In this document: positions 33,053 through 43,680 of the stretch, piece by piece
Numbering within the stretch: the first letter of the stretch is position 1
Layout: each line of letters opens with the position of its first letter
Origin: Ligustrum vulgare
Lineage: Eukaryota > Streptophyta > Magnoliopsida > Lamiales > Oleaceae
Assembly: GCA_963555705.1 (NCBI GenBank)
Contig: OY743174.1
Location: forward strand, 23,841,108-23,905,107
Length of the DNA: 64,000 bases
Reading direction: 5' to 3'
The notes under the pieces: generated by a model
Database searches by the model: none
Told to the model about the DNA's origin: nothing
What the model saw: the letters and a program-made list of their open reading frames with translations, nothing else
Made by a program: the position numbers and the translations under genes

Positions 33053-33949
33053 ATATATTTTACTGGAAAAAATAATGTATTGACATATTTCATCGACTTT
33101 CAACAAAATCACACGTCGACTTAATCAAGTTGAAATCAAATACATGATATACTAGGATAACCAATATTACAAAACAAATGCTCATGTGGAATCGTGTAAT
33201 TTACAATAGAACTAAATGGTTTCAAAACAAAATTTATTGAAATTGATCGCCCCAAGATCTACGACTGGGGTCTTGTAACACAAAATATTTAGACCCGACT
33301 CTGTTGTGAGAAATAAAAGGTATCAGAGGCAACCTAAATCACTTTATAAAAAAAAAAAAAAAAAAATTGAAATTTGAAAGGCCTTATGACCTACGTAAAA
33401 GATACATGTTATATGAAAATTAAGGTGCACAACACCAACTAAAGAATTTGTTGCCAATTCAACCACGAGTAAATCATCAAGAAATCAAAATCTATATTCC
33501 ACAGGAGGAGAACCTCCAGTTCTTCCTTTCCCATAAAAGAAAAAGAGAAGTCAGGATCCAGGATAACATCAATAACAAAATACGGACCACAATAAAATGA
33601 ATAAGAGAGGTGACAACTATATAGCACAAGTTTGAGGAGGAGCAACTGCATAAGCAGAAAACATAAAGTAGTATAACAAATATCAAATTCAAGATGTTCA
33701 TTAGCATAAAATTAGTCAACTTCACATTACCCTCTCAAGAGATGATCGCCAAGATGCCGGATCTATAGTAGATATCATAGTATCAGCAGTTTAAAGTTCC
33801 AAAACATATAAAAAGTACGGGACCAAAATATTATCAGAAGTGAAAGCAAATGATGAAACAAAAGTCTCCTAAGGATCATAATAAGAACTCTTTTTGCAAC
33901 ACGACAGTTTCCAATACACACCTTTTAAAGAGCTCGCCAATCATGCATT
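33053..33949. other. noncoding; possible 3' UTR of the SF3A1 fragment
   Basis: Contains an A20 tract near 33346-33365. No ORF with a recognisable product; short frames at 33439-33725 are low complexity and hydrophobic by composition only. Confidence 0.3.
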
Positions 33950-34215
33950 TTATAACTTTCTACCACCGTATTCCTTGAGAGAAAGGGACAATCTCAAGGG
34001 GCAACATTGTAATATGAAAGTGACAAGTTGACCTTTAGATAACCAGCATTTCCACTCAACTTATGTTTATTTGCAGGAAGCTGGATCTCACCAGCAATTT
34101 TCTCTTTTAGGCTGGCAACCATTTCAGATAGGGATTGCACAATAATCTCCAGCATTTGTCCTTCGAGATTCCCTTCATCAACATTCACTACAGATATATT
34201 GACACAAGCAAGACC
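33950..34215 (-). pseudogene. SF3A1 fragment (splicing factor 3A subunit 1, C-terminal ubiquitin-like domain)
   Basis: Begins right after an AG acceptor (34217-34216) and reads VNVDEGNLEGQ, VQSLSEMVASLKEKIAGEIQ, LPANKHKLSGNAGYL, LSYYNV: the C-terminal ubiquitin-like domain of plant SF3A1, a U2 snRNP component. After YYNV a one-base shift changes frame, and the normal end ETL.LSL...GGRK is recognisable in the next frame (LRLSLSLKEYGGRK, stop at 33950). Only this last exon is present. The intact acceptor shows it came from genomic DNA, not a processed mRNA. It belongs with the SDR and VAP fragments on the same strand. Confidence 0.85.
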
Positions 34216-34394
34216 CTACAACCAGTTCAGTAATCAATAATCATGGTCCCTATTTTTATTATCATCTTCTTTCCTATGCCTTTTTGTCTCATGTTCCAAC
34301 ATCATCATCCTTATAACTACTGTTTACCCAATCCATTTCATGGCGTCTCTCCTATCTCATATTTTTTCCCTCTCCCTTTCCCTTTCCTTATCCC

Positions 34395-34399
34395 TATAT
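34395..34399. repeat. Copia target site duplication, left (TATAT)
   Basis: Identical to 39466-39470 on the other side of the element. Confidence 0.9.
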
Positions 34400-34596
34400 T
34401 GTAAAGAAGGAATATGAATTGAATGGGAAAGATAGTATCATTGATTCTGAATAGAGTGTACATATACAAGAGATGACTTACTGTACAAGTCTAGATCCTA
34501 GAATTAAGTAATTTGCTAAGGAACATAAAAGGTAACTAAATATGTACAGAATAATACTACCAAAAATAGAAGATGCTAAAGAATATTTTCTCCACA
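34400..34596 (-). repeat. 3' LTR of Copia
   Basis: 197 bp, identical by eye to the 5' LTR. Short for a Copia LTR, so promoter, polyadenylation and integration signals are tightly packed. Confidence 0.96.
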
Positions 34597-34610
34597 CTCC
34601 CCCTCAAGTT
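34597..34610 (-). promoter_or_regulatory. polypurine tract of Copia
   Basis: Minus strand AACTTGAGGGGGAG abutting the 3' LTR. Confidence 0.9.
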
Positions 34611-37600
34611 GGAGAGTGGATATCCAATACTCCCAACTTGCGAATAATGGAAGCAAAAGTTTCTTTACCCAATGCTTTGGTCAAGACATCTGCCAGTTGA
34701 TGTCCCGAGCTTACAAATCTTGTAGCAATAGAGCCGTCTTGTATTTTATCCCTTATATAGTGACAATCCATTTCAATGTGCCTGGTTCGCTCATGGAAGA
34801 CTGGGTTTGCTGCAATGTGAAGTGCTGCTTTATTGTCGCAGTATAGTAAAGCAGGTTCATGATGTACTATTCCCAAATCTCCAAGCAGATATCGCAACCA
34901 AGTCAATTCACAGCAGGCTCCTGTCATTGCTCGATATTCTGCCTCAGCTGATGAAAGTGATACCGTTTTCTGGCGTTTTGATCTCCAAGAAATCAATGAA
35001 GGTCCAAGAAATACACAGTAGCCTGTAGTGGACCTTCTAGTGAGCGGACAACCTGCCCAATCTGAATCACAATATGCTCTCAATTTGAAATCATTATCAG
35101 AACTAAAGAATAGACCTTGACCAGGGGCGTTTTTGAGATAACGCACAACTCTAAGTGCTGCCTCCATATGGGCCTTTCTTGGCTGATGCATAAACCGACT
35201 CAGCACATGAACTGCATAAGTAATATCTGGTCTCGAAACTGTCAAATATATTAGCCTTCCAACTAATCTCCTATAACGACCTTGATCCTTGAGCAAGTCA
35301 CTCTTATCAGATAACTTCAATCCTCGGTCCATAGGTGTATCAATTGGAGACGCGCCCAATAGACCTGCATCCTCAATAATTTCTAATGCATACTTGCGTT
35401 GAGAAATAAAGATCCCATTTCCAGAGGAAGAAACCTCAATGCCAAGGAAATACTTTAAATCACCAAGATCTTTAATGTGGAATTGACTATGCAGAAATCT
35501 CTTTGTTGCAGCAATGCTTTGAGGATCATTTCCAGTAATCAAGATATCATCAACATATATTAACAAAATAGTGAATAACTTGCCTTGTTTTCTGGTGAAT
35601 AGAGAATAATCAGCCCGTGATTGCACATAGCCAGCAGAATGAATAGCCTCTGAGAATTTCGCAAACCATTGACGAGAGGCTTGCTTTAGGCCATAAAGTG
35701 ATTTGTGGAGACGACATACCAAGTTTTCCTCCCCCTGTCGCCGAAGCCCTGGCGGCGGAGACATGTAGATCTCCTCATGTAAGTCGCCATGGAGAAAGGC
35801 GTTGTTTACATCCATTTGATGAATTGACCAGCCCCGGGCAGCAGCCATAGAGAGTAGGCAGCGCACTGTGATTATTTTTGCGGTGGGTGAAAAGGTATCT
35901 TGATAATCAATGCCTTCGAGCTGAGTGAAACCCTTAGCTACCAATCGGGCTTTGTAACGATCAATAGACCCATCCGACCGATGCTTAACTTTATAGACCC
36001 AACGACAACCAATTGGTACCTTGCCAACCGGAAGTGGAGTAAGAGACCAAGTACCATTAGCCTGAAGTGCCTTCAGTTCTGAATGCATTGCCGCTTGCCA
36101 CTCAGGATGAGCTGCGGCCTCCGAATAAGAACGTGGTTCCGTGACAGCACTGATTTGAGCAACAAAATGTCTGTATGCAGGCTTATATCTGTGATAAGAA
36201 ACAAATTTGGCTAATGGATAACGCGTACCTTTTTCCAAATCTGGAGTGAGAGGAGACAATTGGTCAGAGTAAACGTGTGAGCAGATATAGTCGGTCAACT
36301 TGGTAGGAGGAGCGGTGTGTCGACTGGAGCGACGGAGTGGTGGGACTGGTTGAATGGAGGGAAGTGGTACAGGGGGTGGAGAAGTGTGTTCCACTGAAGG
36401 TTCCTGTGGCACTGGTAAAGATGACGCCAGAGATTGTTGTGAATTTTCAACAATGGGAGGTGGGGATTGAATTGATGGATCGATGGGTAAGGAAGTAGGT
36501 TTGGGGCGTCGAATATATGTGCGAAGGGTGGGAGGTGGCGTTGACATCGGTGCTGGAGGAGATGGAGAGGTTGATAGTGTTGGTTGTGTATCTGGTGTGT
36601 CATCAGTAGGAGAGTCAAAAGAAAAGTCTAAAGATGAAGGAATGGGGATTGGGCCTGAATCTTGGGCTTGTGAAGGCTCCACAGAATTGGGTTGAAGAGA
36701 GGTGTAGGGGAAAATATTTTCATGAAATTTGACGTCTCGACTGATAAAAATTTTATTTGTCGATTGATCAAATAATTTATAGCCTTTCTGTCCAGCGGGA
36801 TAGCCGATGAAGATTGATGGAGTTGCACGATAGTCAAATTTGTGTGATGTATGAACATTGGTGGCATAGGTTAAGCATCCAAAAACGCGTAAATGAGAGT
36901 AAGATGGTGGTTTTGAGTAAAGTAATTCATATGGGGTTTTGAGAGATAGTATTGGTGAGGGCAACCGATTAATGATGTGGACAGCTGTGAGAGCGCATTC
37001 TCCCCAAAATTGAGTGGGAAGTCGAGCATGGAATTTTAATGCTCGAGCAACTTGAAGAATGTGGCGATGTTTACGTTCCACAACCCCATTTTGTTGGGGC
37101 GTGTAAACACAAGAATGCTGAAATATGGTACCATTGTCTTGAAAAAATGAACGAAGTGTGAGAAACTCCCCGCCATTGTCACTTCGAAAAGTTTTAATGC
37201 GAGACTCAAATTGTGTGAAAGCATAGTTAAAAAATCGTTTTATAAGTGTTTGTGTCTCATCCTTTTGCCGCATTAAAAATATCCAGGTAAAACGTGTATA
37301 ATCATCGACAATGGTGAGAAAGTAATGGGAACCAGAAAGAGATGGGCGTCTATAACGACCCCAAATATCACAATGAATAATGTCGAAAGGTTTTGTAGAA
37401 GAAATTACACTAGTACTGAATGGTAAACGACTTTGTTTAGATAAATGGCATATATGACAAGCATTATTGTACTGAATGGAGAAATTCAAGAAATTCTTAG
37501 CTATGAAACTTAAGCGGGAAGGTGAAACATGGCCTAAACGACTGTGCCATAGGTCAGTGGATGAGATGGTGAGATTGCAGGCTGGTTGGTCTGTGGGCGA

Positions 37601-39184
37601 GGAGTTGTCCATCAAACATTTGTCTGTTGCTAGTGCCACTAGATAGTACAGGCCGTCACGACGCTTACCCAAACCAATCGTCCTCCTCGTAGCCAGATCC
37701 TGCAAAATACACCAATGAGGATAAAAGGTCACTGAACAGTTCAAATTTTCTGTCAATCGACTAACAGACATCAAATTAACTTTGAATGAAGGTACAGACA
37801 ACACGTCATGCAAATAATAAATAGGATTCAGAGGTACGGATCCCTTTGCAGCAATATTCACTTTTTCTCCACTAGGTAGTGATACAGGGGGCAACGAACA
37901 ATTTTTAGCTTTATGCAACAATTTTGATGACGAAGTGATGTGGTCCGTCGCCCCGCTATCAATAATCCAATTGTGAGAAGTGACTTTAGATAAACCTGGT
38001 TTTGTTACTGCATTAGCCTTTGAACCAGAACTCTCTTCCTGTTTGTTAAGGAGTGACAAAAGTTGTTCGAGTTGGGCCTCTGACAACGAAACAGTGGGTC
38101 TTCCTTCATCAGTGTTCAGCACTTCAGATACTTGGTTAGCCGCAAAAAATTTTTTGTGCTGATTTGGATTTGGGCCAGAATTTAATTTGGCTTTGGAATA
38201 GCTCGGTGGATAACCATTCAATTGAAAACATTTTTGGACCCAATGGCCCATCTCTCCACAATAGGAACAATTGGGCCGTCCTCTCCCTGATCCAGATCTA
38301 CGCCGATCTTGCCTGTGATTGGGCCGATTCTCTGAGGATTGATATGAGCGATGTCCTCCGGCCAAAAAATTTGACTTCCCCTCGACTGAAGAGTCTGTCT
38401 TTACATAATGGCGCACCGCCATAGCCGCGCTCGCACCAAGTTCAGCCGAGGAATGCGTTGCGCTGAGAAGTCTCTGCTTTTCCTCTTGTGAAATTGAAGA
38501 ATAAGCTTGACGAACCGAAGGCAGAGGATTAATGAGGAGTATTTGGCCACGAATTGCACTGTAGCTCTCATTCAGACCCATCAAAAACTGCATTAATTTC
38601 TGTTGATCTGCCTGTGCTCCATATGCTGTGTCCGAGTATGAGGCCAATTCATCCCACAATCCCTTTAATCGAGTGTAGTAAGCAGAGACAGAGAGTTGCT
38701 CTTGTCTAAGATAAGCAATATCTCGCTGAATCTCGAAGATGCGGGGTGCATTACTTTGAGAGAAACGTTCACGAAGATCTTCCCAAACATCGTGAGCAGT
38801 GGTATAATAGATCACGCTATCAGCAATTTCTGGACTGAGGGTATTGATGATCCAAGAATGTACCATGTCGTTGCATCGAGACCAAGTGGCATATCCTCCA
38901 GGATCAGTTTCTTCCGAAGGGGCCTTAATAGAACCGTTGATGAAACCGAGCTTATTCTTTGAATTTAAGGCTAAAGTCATAGCCCTTTTCCAGCCAGTGT
39001 AATTATCTCCATTCAGTAATTTGGATACCAGAACTAATCCTGGATGATCCGAGTGATGGGTGAAGTATGGATTTGAGATGTCAGATTTTGAGGAATCTGA
39101 TGTGAGTTCCAACATGGATGAACCAGAAGTGGTAATGGTCTTACCGGAAGCAGTAAGTGTCGGAGGAACATCATCGTTGGCCAT
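34604..39184 (-). CDS. Copia gag-pol polyprotein (intact)
   Basis: 1526 aa in one frame. In order: gag (UBN2-type, about 50-240); zinc knuckle C306-C309-H314-C319; protease DSGA with catalytic D409; integrase with H547, H552, C576, C579 and the triad D606, D669, E703; a Pro/Ser-rich linker (about 840-960); reverse transcriptase with D1125 and YVDD (D1212, D1213); RNase H with D1373, E1414, D1450. Every catalytic residue I can place is present, and no stop or frameshift breaks it. It starts at the first ATG, 85 nt after the 5' LTR, and ends overlapping the purine tract. The polyprotein is cleaved by its own protease and assembles virus-like particles in the cytoplasm for reverse transcription and integration. 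Confidence 0.97.
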   Translation of the reverse strand: MANDDVPPTLTASGKTITTSGSSMLELTSDSSKSDISNPYFTHHSDHPGLVLVSKLLNGDNYTGWKRAMTLALNSKNKLGFINGSIKAPSEETDPGGYATWSRCNDMVHSWIINTLSPEIADSVIYYTTAHDVWEDLRERFSQSNAPRIFEIQRDIAYLRQEQLSVSAYYTRLKGLWDELASYSDTAYGAQADQQKLMQFLMGLNESYSAIRGQILLINPLPSVRQAYSSISQEEKQRLLSATHSSAELGASAAMAVRHYVKTDSSVEGKSNFLAGGHRSYQSSENRPNHRQDRRRSGSGRGRPNCSYCGEMGHWVQKCFQLNGYPPSYSKAKLNSGPNPNQHKKFFAANQVSEVLNTDEGRPTVSLSEAQLEQLLSLLNKQEESSGSKANAVTKPGLSKVTSHNWIIDSGATDHITSSSKLLHKAKNCSLPPVSLPSGEKVNIAAKGSVPLNPIYYLHDVLSVPSFKVNLMSVSRLTENLNCSVTFYPHWCILQDLATRRTIGLGKRRDGLYYLVALATDKCLMDNSSPTDQPACNLTISSTDLWHSRLGHVSPSRLSFIAKNFLNFSIQYNNACHICHLSKQSRLPFSTSVISSTKPFDIIHCDIWGRYRRPSLSGSHYFLTIVDDYTRFTWIFLMRQKDETQTLIKRFFNYAFTQFESRIKTFRSDNGGEFLTLRSFFQDNGTIFQHSCVYTPQQNGVVERKHRHILQVARALKFHARLPTQFWGECALTAVHIINRLPSPILSLKTPYELLYSKPPSYSHLRVFGCLTYATNVHTSHKFDYRATPSIFIGYPAGQKGYKLFDQSTNKIFISRDVKFHENIFPYTSLQPNSVEPSQAQDSGPIPIPSSLDFSFDSPTDDTPDTQPTLSTSPSPPAPMSTPPPTLRTYIRRPKPTSLPIDPSIQSPPPIVENSQQSLASSLPVPQEPSVEHTSPPPVPLPSIQPVPPLRRSSRHTAPPTKLTDYICSHVYSDQLSPLTPDLEKGTRYPLAKFVSYHRYKPAYRHFVAQISAVTEPRSYSEAAAHPEWQAAMHSELKALQANGTWSLTPLPVGKVPIGCRWVYKVKHRSDGSIDRYKARLVAKGFTQLEGIDYQDTFSPTAKIITVRCLLSMAAARGWSIHQMDVNNAFLHGDLHEEIYMSPPPGLRRQGEENLVCRLHKSLYGLKQASRQWFAKFSEAIHSAGYVQSRADYSLFTRKQGKLFTILLIYVDDILITGNDPQSIAATKRFLHSQFHIKDLGDLKYFLGIEVSSSGNGIFISQRKYALEIIEDAGLLGASPIDTPMDRGLKLSDKSDLLKDQGRYRRLVGRLIYLTVSRPDITYAVHVLSRFMHQPRKAHMEAALRVVRYLKNAPGQGLFFSSDNDFKLRAYCDSDWAGCPLTRRSTTGYCVFLGPSLISWRSKRQKTVSLSSAEAEYRAMTGACCELTWLRYLLGDLGIVHHEPALLYCDNKAALHIAANPVFHERTRHIEMDCHYIRDKIQDGSIATRFVSSGHQLADVLTKALGKETFASIIRKLGVLDIHSPT

Positions 39185-39256
39185 GGTGACTTAGAAGAAC
39201 TGAGGGTATACTGTACGAGAGATTAGAGTGCAGTGGTAAGTCAGGATTTCAACCTC

Positions 39257-39268
39257 GCTCTGATACCA
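39257..39268 (-). promoter_or_regulatory. primer binding site of Copia (tRNA-iMet)
   Basis: Minus strand TGGTATCAGAGC, directly next to the 5' LTR end. Confidence 0.93.
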
Positions 39269-39465
39269 TGTAAAGAAGGAATATGAATTGAATGGGAAAG
39301 ATAGTATCATTGATTCTGAATAGAGTGTACATATACAAGAGATGACTTACTGTACAAGTCTAGATCCTAGAATTAAGTAATTTGCTAAGGAACATAAAAG
39401 GTAACTAAATATGTACAGAATAATACTACCAAAAATAGAAGATGCTAAAGAATATTTTCTCCACA
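39269..39465 (-). repeat. 5' LTR of Copia
   Basis: 197 bp; same sequence as 34400-34596. The right TSD TATAT follows at 39466-39470. Confidence 0.96.
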
Positions 39466-39920
39466 TATATTACCCATCTCTCTCTCTCTCCCCCCCCCCA
39501 CTTGGTCTCTTGTTCCCTACGCCTTACTTCTCCATTTCCCTCTCTTTACCTTCCCTATCGCTCTCTCTGTCTTTGGCATTGTCTATGTCATTTTTCCTTT
39601 CCTTTTTTGTGTCTCTTCTTGTGCTTTTCTTTCTCTATACTTATCGTCATCGCATTTCTCTGTCAAATCCTGTTAAGTTAATTAATATAGGTTGCAAATA
39701 CCCATGAAAAAGGATCCTAGCATACTATTTTCTGCCTGCTATGATTGTTCCACCCTTGTTCCTGGGTATTGCTGCATATTTATTGAAAAGAAACTAATAT
39801 TGCATCCCAAGTAAAACACTGTGGTAAAATATAGTTTTAATTACTCGCATCCAATCTTTGCATACAAAAACAAGAGCACATGTTTAATCTTTAGTTAATA
39901 GAAGTGAAATATGGGCATAC
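39466..39920. other. noncoding, pyrimidine-rich at left
   Basis: (CT)n followed by a C9 run at 39479-39500, then T-rich sequence. Reads as intron continuing from the SF3A1 side of the Copia insertion. Confidence 0.4.
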
Positions 39921-39982
39921 CTAATAATGGTGTATGGAATTCTAGAGTCAGCTAAATATTGTTCTGTCTTTCTCTTCCATAC
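39921..39982 (-). pseudogene. single exon of an NAD(P)-binding Rossmann (atypical SDR, At5g02240-like) gene
   Basis: A 62-bp exon with acceptor (ATTATAG|G) and donor (ATTAG|GTATGC) intact, encoding VWKRKTEQYLADSRIPYTII. This is the conserved block around the active-site region of plant At5g02240/At2g37660-type proteins, where the next residues would be the RAGGL segment. Neither the preceding (VGSMGG...) nor the following exon is found nearby, so only this exon and flanking intron were carried here. Confidence 0.8.
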
Positions 39983-40494
39983 CTATAATCCAAATATTAG
40001 TTAGTATTTAATGAATTTTTTTATGAAAACCCATAGTATATATAACATCAATTGGCCCTCATAACGAAATTTTTGCTTATTATTTTACACGGGAGTTTCC
40101 ACTTCCATTTAAGATGTAGCCACATGATGTTAATAAAAAGTGACTCTATGCAAATAAGCACGGTTTTTTACTGGTATTTTCCTTTCAAGCTTCAACAATC
40201 ATTAGAGAACCGAATTTTTTTCCTCTGATCAATAAAACTTCTTGATTTGCATGAGATGCAGTTCAAAAATTATCTATCACTTTCTATGTGTATAAACTAT
40301 CGCGGGAAGGATGAAGAAATACGAAACAAAAAATGGAAAAAGTAAAAAGTAAGTTGAACGATTGAAATGATGGAATCCAAACACAATTCCATGTCACACG
40401 AGAAAGACAGTACAACAAAGGTGAGGGGGAAAACATAAAGGGCAAGCTTCGTAAATCATTTTTTATATAAAACTAAATCCAACCATTTCCATGG
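39983..40494. other. noncoding between captured fragments
   Basis: Intron-like AT-rich sequence, no ORF. Confidence 0.4.
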
Positions 40495-41394
40495 TTAAAT
40501 ACTTGTTTGTTGTGCCACTGAGAGCAACAACGCTAGAAACTTTTCCTTACGCTGCATATCAGTGGCCGCTTCTTTGCGTGCTTGCAATGTAACTATTAAT
40601 TTGGAAATAAAAAACAAAAATGTGAGTCATCCAATCCTATACTAAGCACATGAAAGTTGAAAAATCATTGATTCAATACCAGTTTGTGAATTAAATAGTA
40701 CCAGTGATATTGCATACATAATTGGGCAAGACAACACCAGCATTGGGTCGAACACAGTACCTCTTGGGGCGGGTTTTTTGAGTTTTTTCAATTAATAACC
40801 CATTAATCAAAACAACGATATAATTACAATCACATTTATTCAATAGATTAACTATGCTATGCAATAAACTAAGAAAATTACCTTGAATGCAATGTATTGA
40901 TCACTATTATTAGTCAACTGCATTGAACATGAAATCTGCTTTCTTAATTCATCTTCATCATCACATGCCACCAAAACTAGCACAAAAATTAATCAATCCA
41001 AAGATAACAACCATACCATATTAGAGTAAAATTATTAAAATAGAACCAAAGAGAGAACGAAATTTACATCTCCTTAATGGGAAAATGTCATAAAAACTCG
41101 TACTTCTCAATTAATAAAAACCTCAAAACAACACTTTGTGACTCATCATAAACATAAAGCATGAATATATTACATACTATATTCCCAACTCTTTACAGTT
41201 GTTAATTAACGGCATCCTCCCCATTAGTTATTTTTTCTAATCTCCAAGTGGGCTTTACTTTTTATCAAATATATTAAAAATAAATAAATATTGCCACTAG
41301 AACACTTGATACCGGTAACTAATTGGTCATCGATTTCTTGTTGCTTACAACACCCGCGGCCAACAATTGTCCACCGGTGGACATTATTTGGTAG
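40495..41394 (-). pseudogene. VAP27-type (vesicle-associated protein, MSP domain) gene fragment
   Basis: Exons on the minus strand. The start MSTGGQLL at 41394 follows an apparent 5' UTR reaching about 41540. Exon 40976-40882 encodes ELRKQISCSMQLTNNSDQYI and ends at a GT donor. Exon of about 40772-40702 encodes KRYCVRPNAGVVLPNYVCNI. The last, 40592-40495, encodes VTLQARKEAATDMQRKEKFL and stops. Together they trace the first two-thirds of the MSP domain of VAP27 proteins, ER-membrane adaptors that bind FFAT-motif partners at ER-plasma membrane contacts. The middle exon has a doubtful acceptor, the region after MSTGGQLL is out of frame, and the coiled coil and membrane anchor are missing, so it is a truncated copy. 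Confidence 0.82.
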
Positions 41395-41544
41395 ACAGTA
41401 TTCGCAATAGCGGTCTTCTGCTGTTTGGAGAAGAATCCACTGATTTGGAAAGTTGTGAATATGGGTAGAGAGGAACTTTGGATTTTAGGGAATGTGAAAT
41501 TTCAGTAGGAGTGGAGAACGGGGTGTATTAATAAAACTGTTTTA

Positions 41545-43680
41545 AAAATTAAAAACTAAAAACTAACGAGTTAATTGTTTGAACGCATACTCAACTTTGA
41601 GTAACATCAAGTTTCACTCATTGTACTTTGTATTGCACCCGAATACACATCGAACTTTAAAAAATTGCACTCTGTTACACACCAAATGGTTCCCGTTTCT
41701 AATACTTGCAGACGTGGATGAAGGAGATGCATCTGGCAGTTAAAATCCATGTCATACGATCCAATCACCCAAATAATCCATATCCCATTTTAATCATTTT
41801 TTGCTCCATCCAAATCAAAATGTGAAAGCTGGAATGGAATCATCTCTCCCAAATCAGTGACCTCAACTCCCCTAAATCAAAGCTCCTGCACGATCAAAGC
41901 CAACGTTCTGACGAAGAAGCTCGGTCACTAAATCCTTGAGGATTATAAATTAGGAAATTCACATTTTTCTCCAAGAACCCTAACCCCCAATTTGATTGTT
42001 GCACACAATTAAAGGCATGGAACGCTAGATTCTTGAACCAGAAAACATGGAGAGACTACATGGATGTAATCCCAAACCTTTAATCGCCATTCTCTTCATT
42101 TTTGGTCGCATTGGATTTCGGTAGGGCCTTGCTGCTGACTTGATGAATTCCAACCCGAACCCCAAATTTAGTAATTTTCTTCATTGCGAACCGTTTGAAT
42201 ATTTTGTCGATTGATGAATTTGTGATTCAGTTTGAATTCATGTCCTTACACTGCCTTTGGATGGGTTGAATTAAGCTTCATTATTCAGCAATAAGTTTGT
42301 ATTTTGATGCACATTGTGACTTTGTTGCATCTTTTCATATTTCTAAATGTATAGATACTTTGTGATTTGAAAAAGGTTCGCATAATTTGAAATTTTCGGT
42401 GTCTGCATATGTTTTATACTTGTTTTTTCATTGATCCATTTACTGTCTTTGTTTGGTAGGGAAGAACAAAGGTATATGTCACAGCAATCAAGTTGAGAAC
42501 TTGTCTAGGATGACATAACACCTGGGAAGAAGAAAGCCTTAGAAGATGAAGCTCACTCCAGCAATAAAGTTGAGAATCTGTGTCTGGGAAGTTCAAGAGT
42601 GTTGTTCAGATTTTCGAAGAAGAGATCGTCGAGATATCAATGAATATTACAATCCATCGGGATAAGTGAGATAGTATTGAGGGAAGCAACAGGGCTAGAG
42701 ATATAGCATTAGAAGTGTTTTTCTGTAATTCAACATCATTACTATCTTAAATGAAATGCTTTTGAAATTAGAAGTACCCACTTTTGCAACTGTTTCTATT
42801 TACTCTAATCCCAAGTACATCTCTTGCATTAACATTAATAAAGAGTTCAGTTTCATACTACAAGTAGAAGACTTCTGCAATGCAAGTATAAATTAATACC
42901 ATAAATTGAAGAGATGTTGTGCAAACATATTTAAAGAAATAAAGTCATTAACCAAGTGCAAATGTTGAAATAATGGCATAATGCTTCGACCCTGGTTGGA
43001 TGAAGTAGCCAAGCTTCATGCTATCAAACATCTGAAGGAAAACCAGCATAAAAATAATAGAGACACTGTGATATTCAGTAACACAGTTCAAAAACCATCA
43101 TCTTCATAATTTAACATGAACATAGTTAAATAAAAAACCATCATCAAAAAAATAATTATTACAACATGAGATATTTCTATAACTACATAGACAAAAATAC
43201 CCCATCATTGGCCAAAATGCAGTGTTTTTAAGGCTAGATTTAGAACATATCATTACAATAAATAAATAAATAAAACTGGATTCAAAACATGCCAATTTCA
43301 TGTCTTTGGAATACTTCTAGCAACTGTCATATCTCCTCTCGAACTGGAGGCTTCATTGGAAAGAGTTTGTGTGATGTTCTCCATTAGCTCTTCGAGATTG
43401 TTTTGCTCAATCACTACCTGTGATTCCAAAAACTGATCCCCTCATTACCATCAACAATGTGTAGTAAATACTATCCCAGGTGTGGGCATGAACTACAAAC
43501 CATCAACCATATGTGCAGCAACTTCAGTTTGTGCTGGAGTACGTGCTCTACTCCCTCTATTCGGGATTAGTTTTCCCTGCAAATGGAGTTTTGTTTAAGA
43601 TATTAATGTTCGAAATTAAACATAGTTAACTACATTAAAAGAATGTCATTGTTTGAATTTCACCCGTACAGCGATCGAGA
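41545..43680. other. noncoding; unassigned
   Basis: No gene I can support. A minus-strand open stretch ending near 43303 (with VVIEQNNLEELMENITQTLS, a short coiled-coil-like segment) has coding character but no recognised family. If the captured block is a Helitron, its 5' end should lie in or near this stretch; I did not find it. Confidence 0.3.

Larger units (their letters stand above)
34400..39465 (-). mobile_element. full-length Ty1/Copia retrotransposon, apparently intact and recent
   Basis: 5066 bp: 197-bp LTRs at both ends that I read as identical, tRNA-iMet primer site, one unbroken gag-pol frame, purine tract, and a perfect 5-bp TSD TATAT. On the minus strand the LTR starts TGTGGAG and ends CTTTACA. 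It split the captured-gene segment between the SF3A1 and SDR fragments, so it arrived after the capture. Confidence 0.97.

Noticed and set aside
33994..34188. Functional ubiquitin-like gene
   Set aside because: It is only the terminal SF3A1 exon, frameshifted before its end, with no upstream exons.
34616..38962. Plus-strand ORFs of 60-90 codons inside the Copia element
   Set aside because: All are antisense shadows of the intact minus-strand polyprotein.
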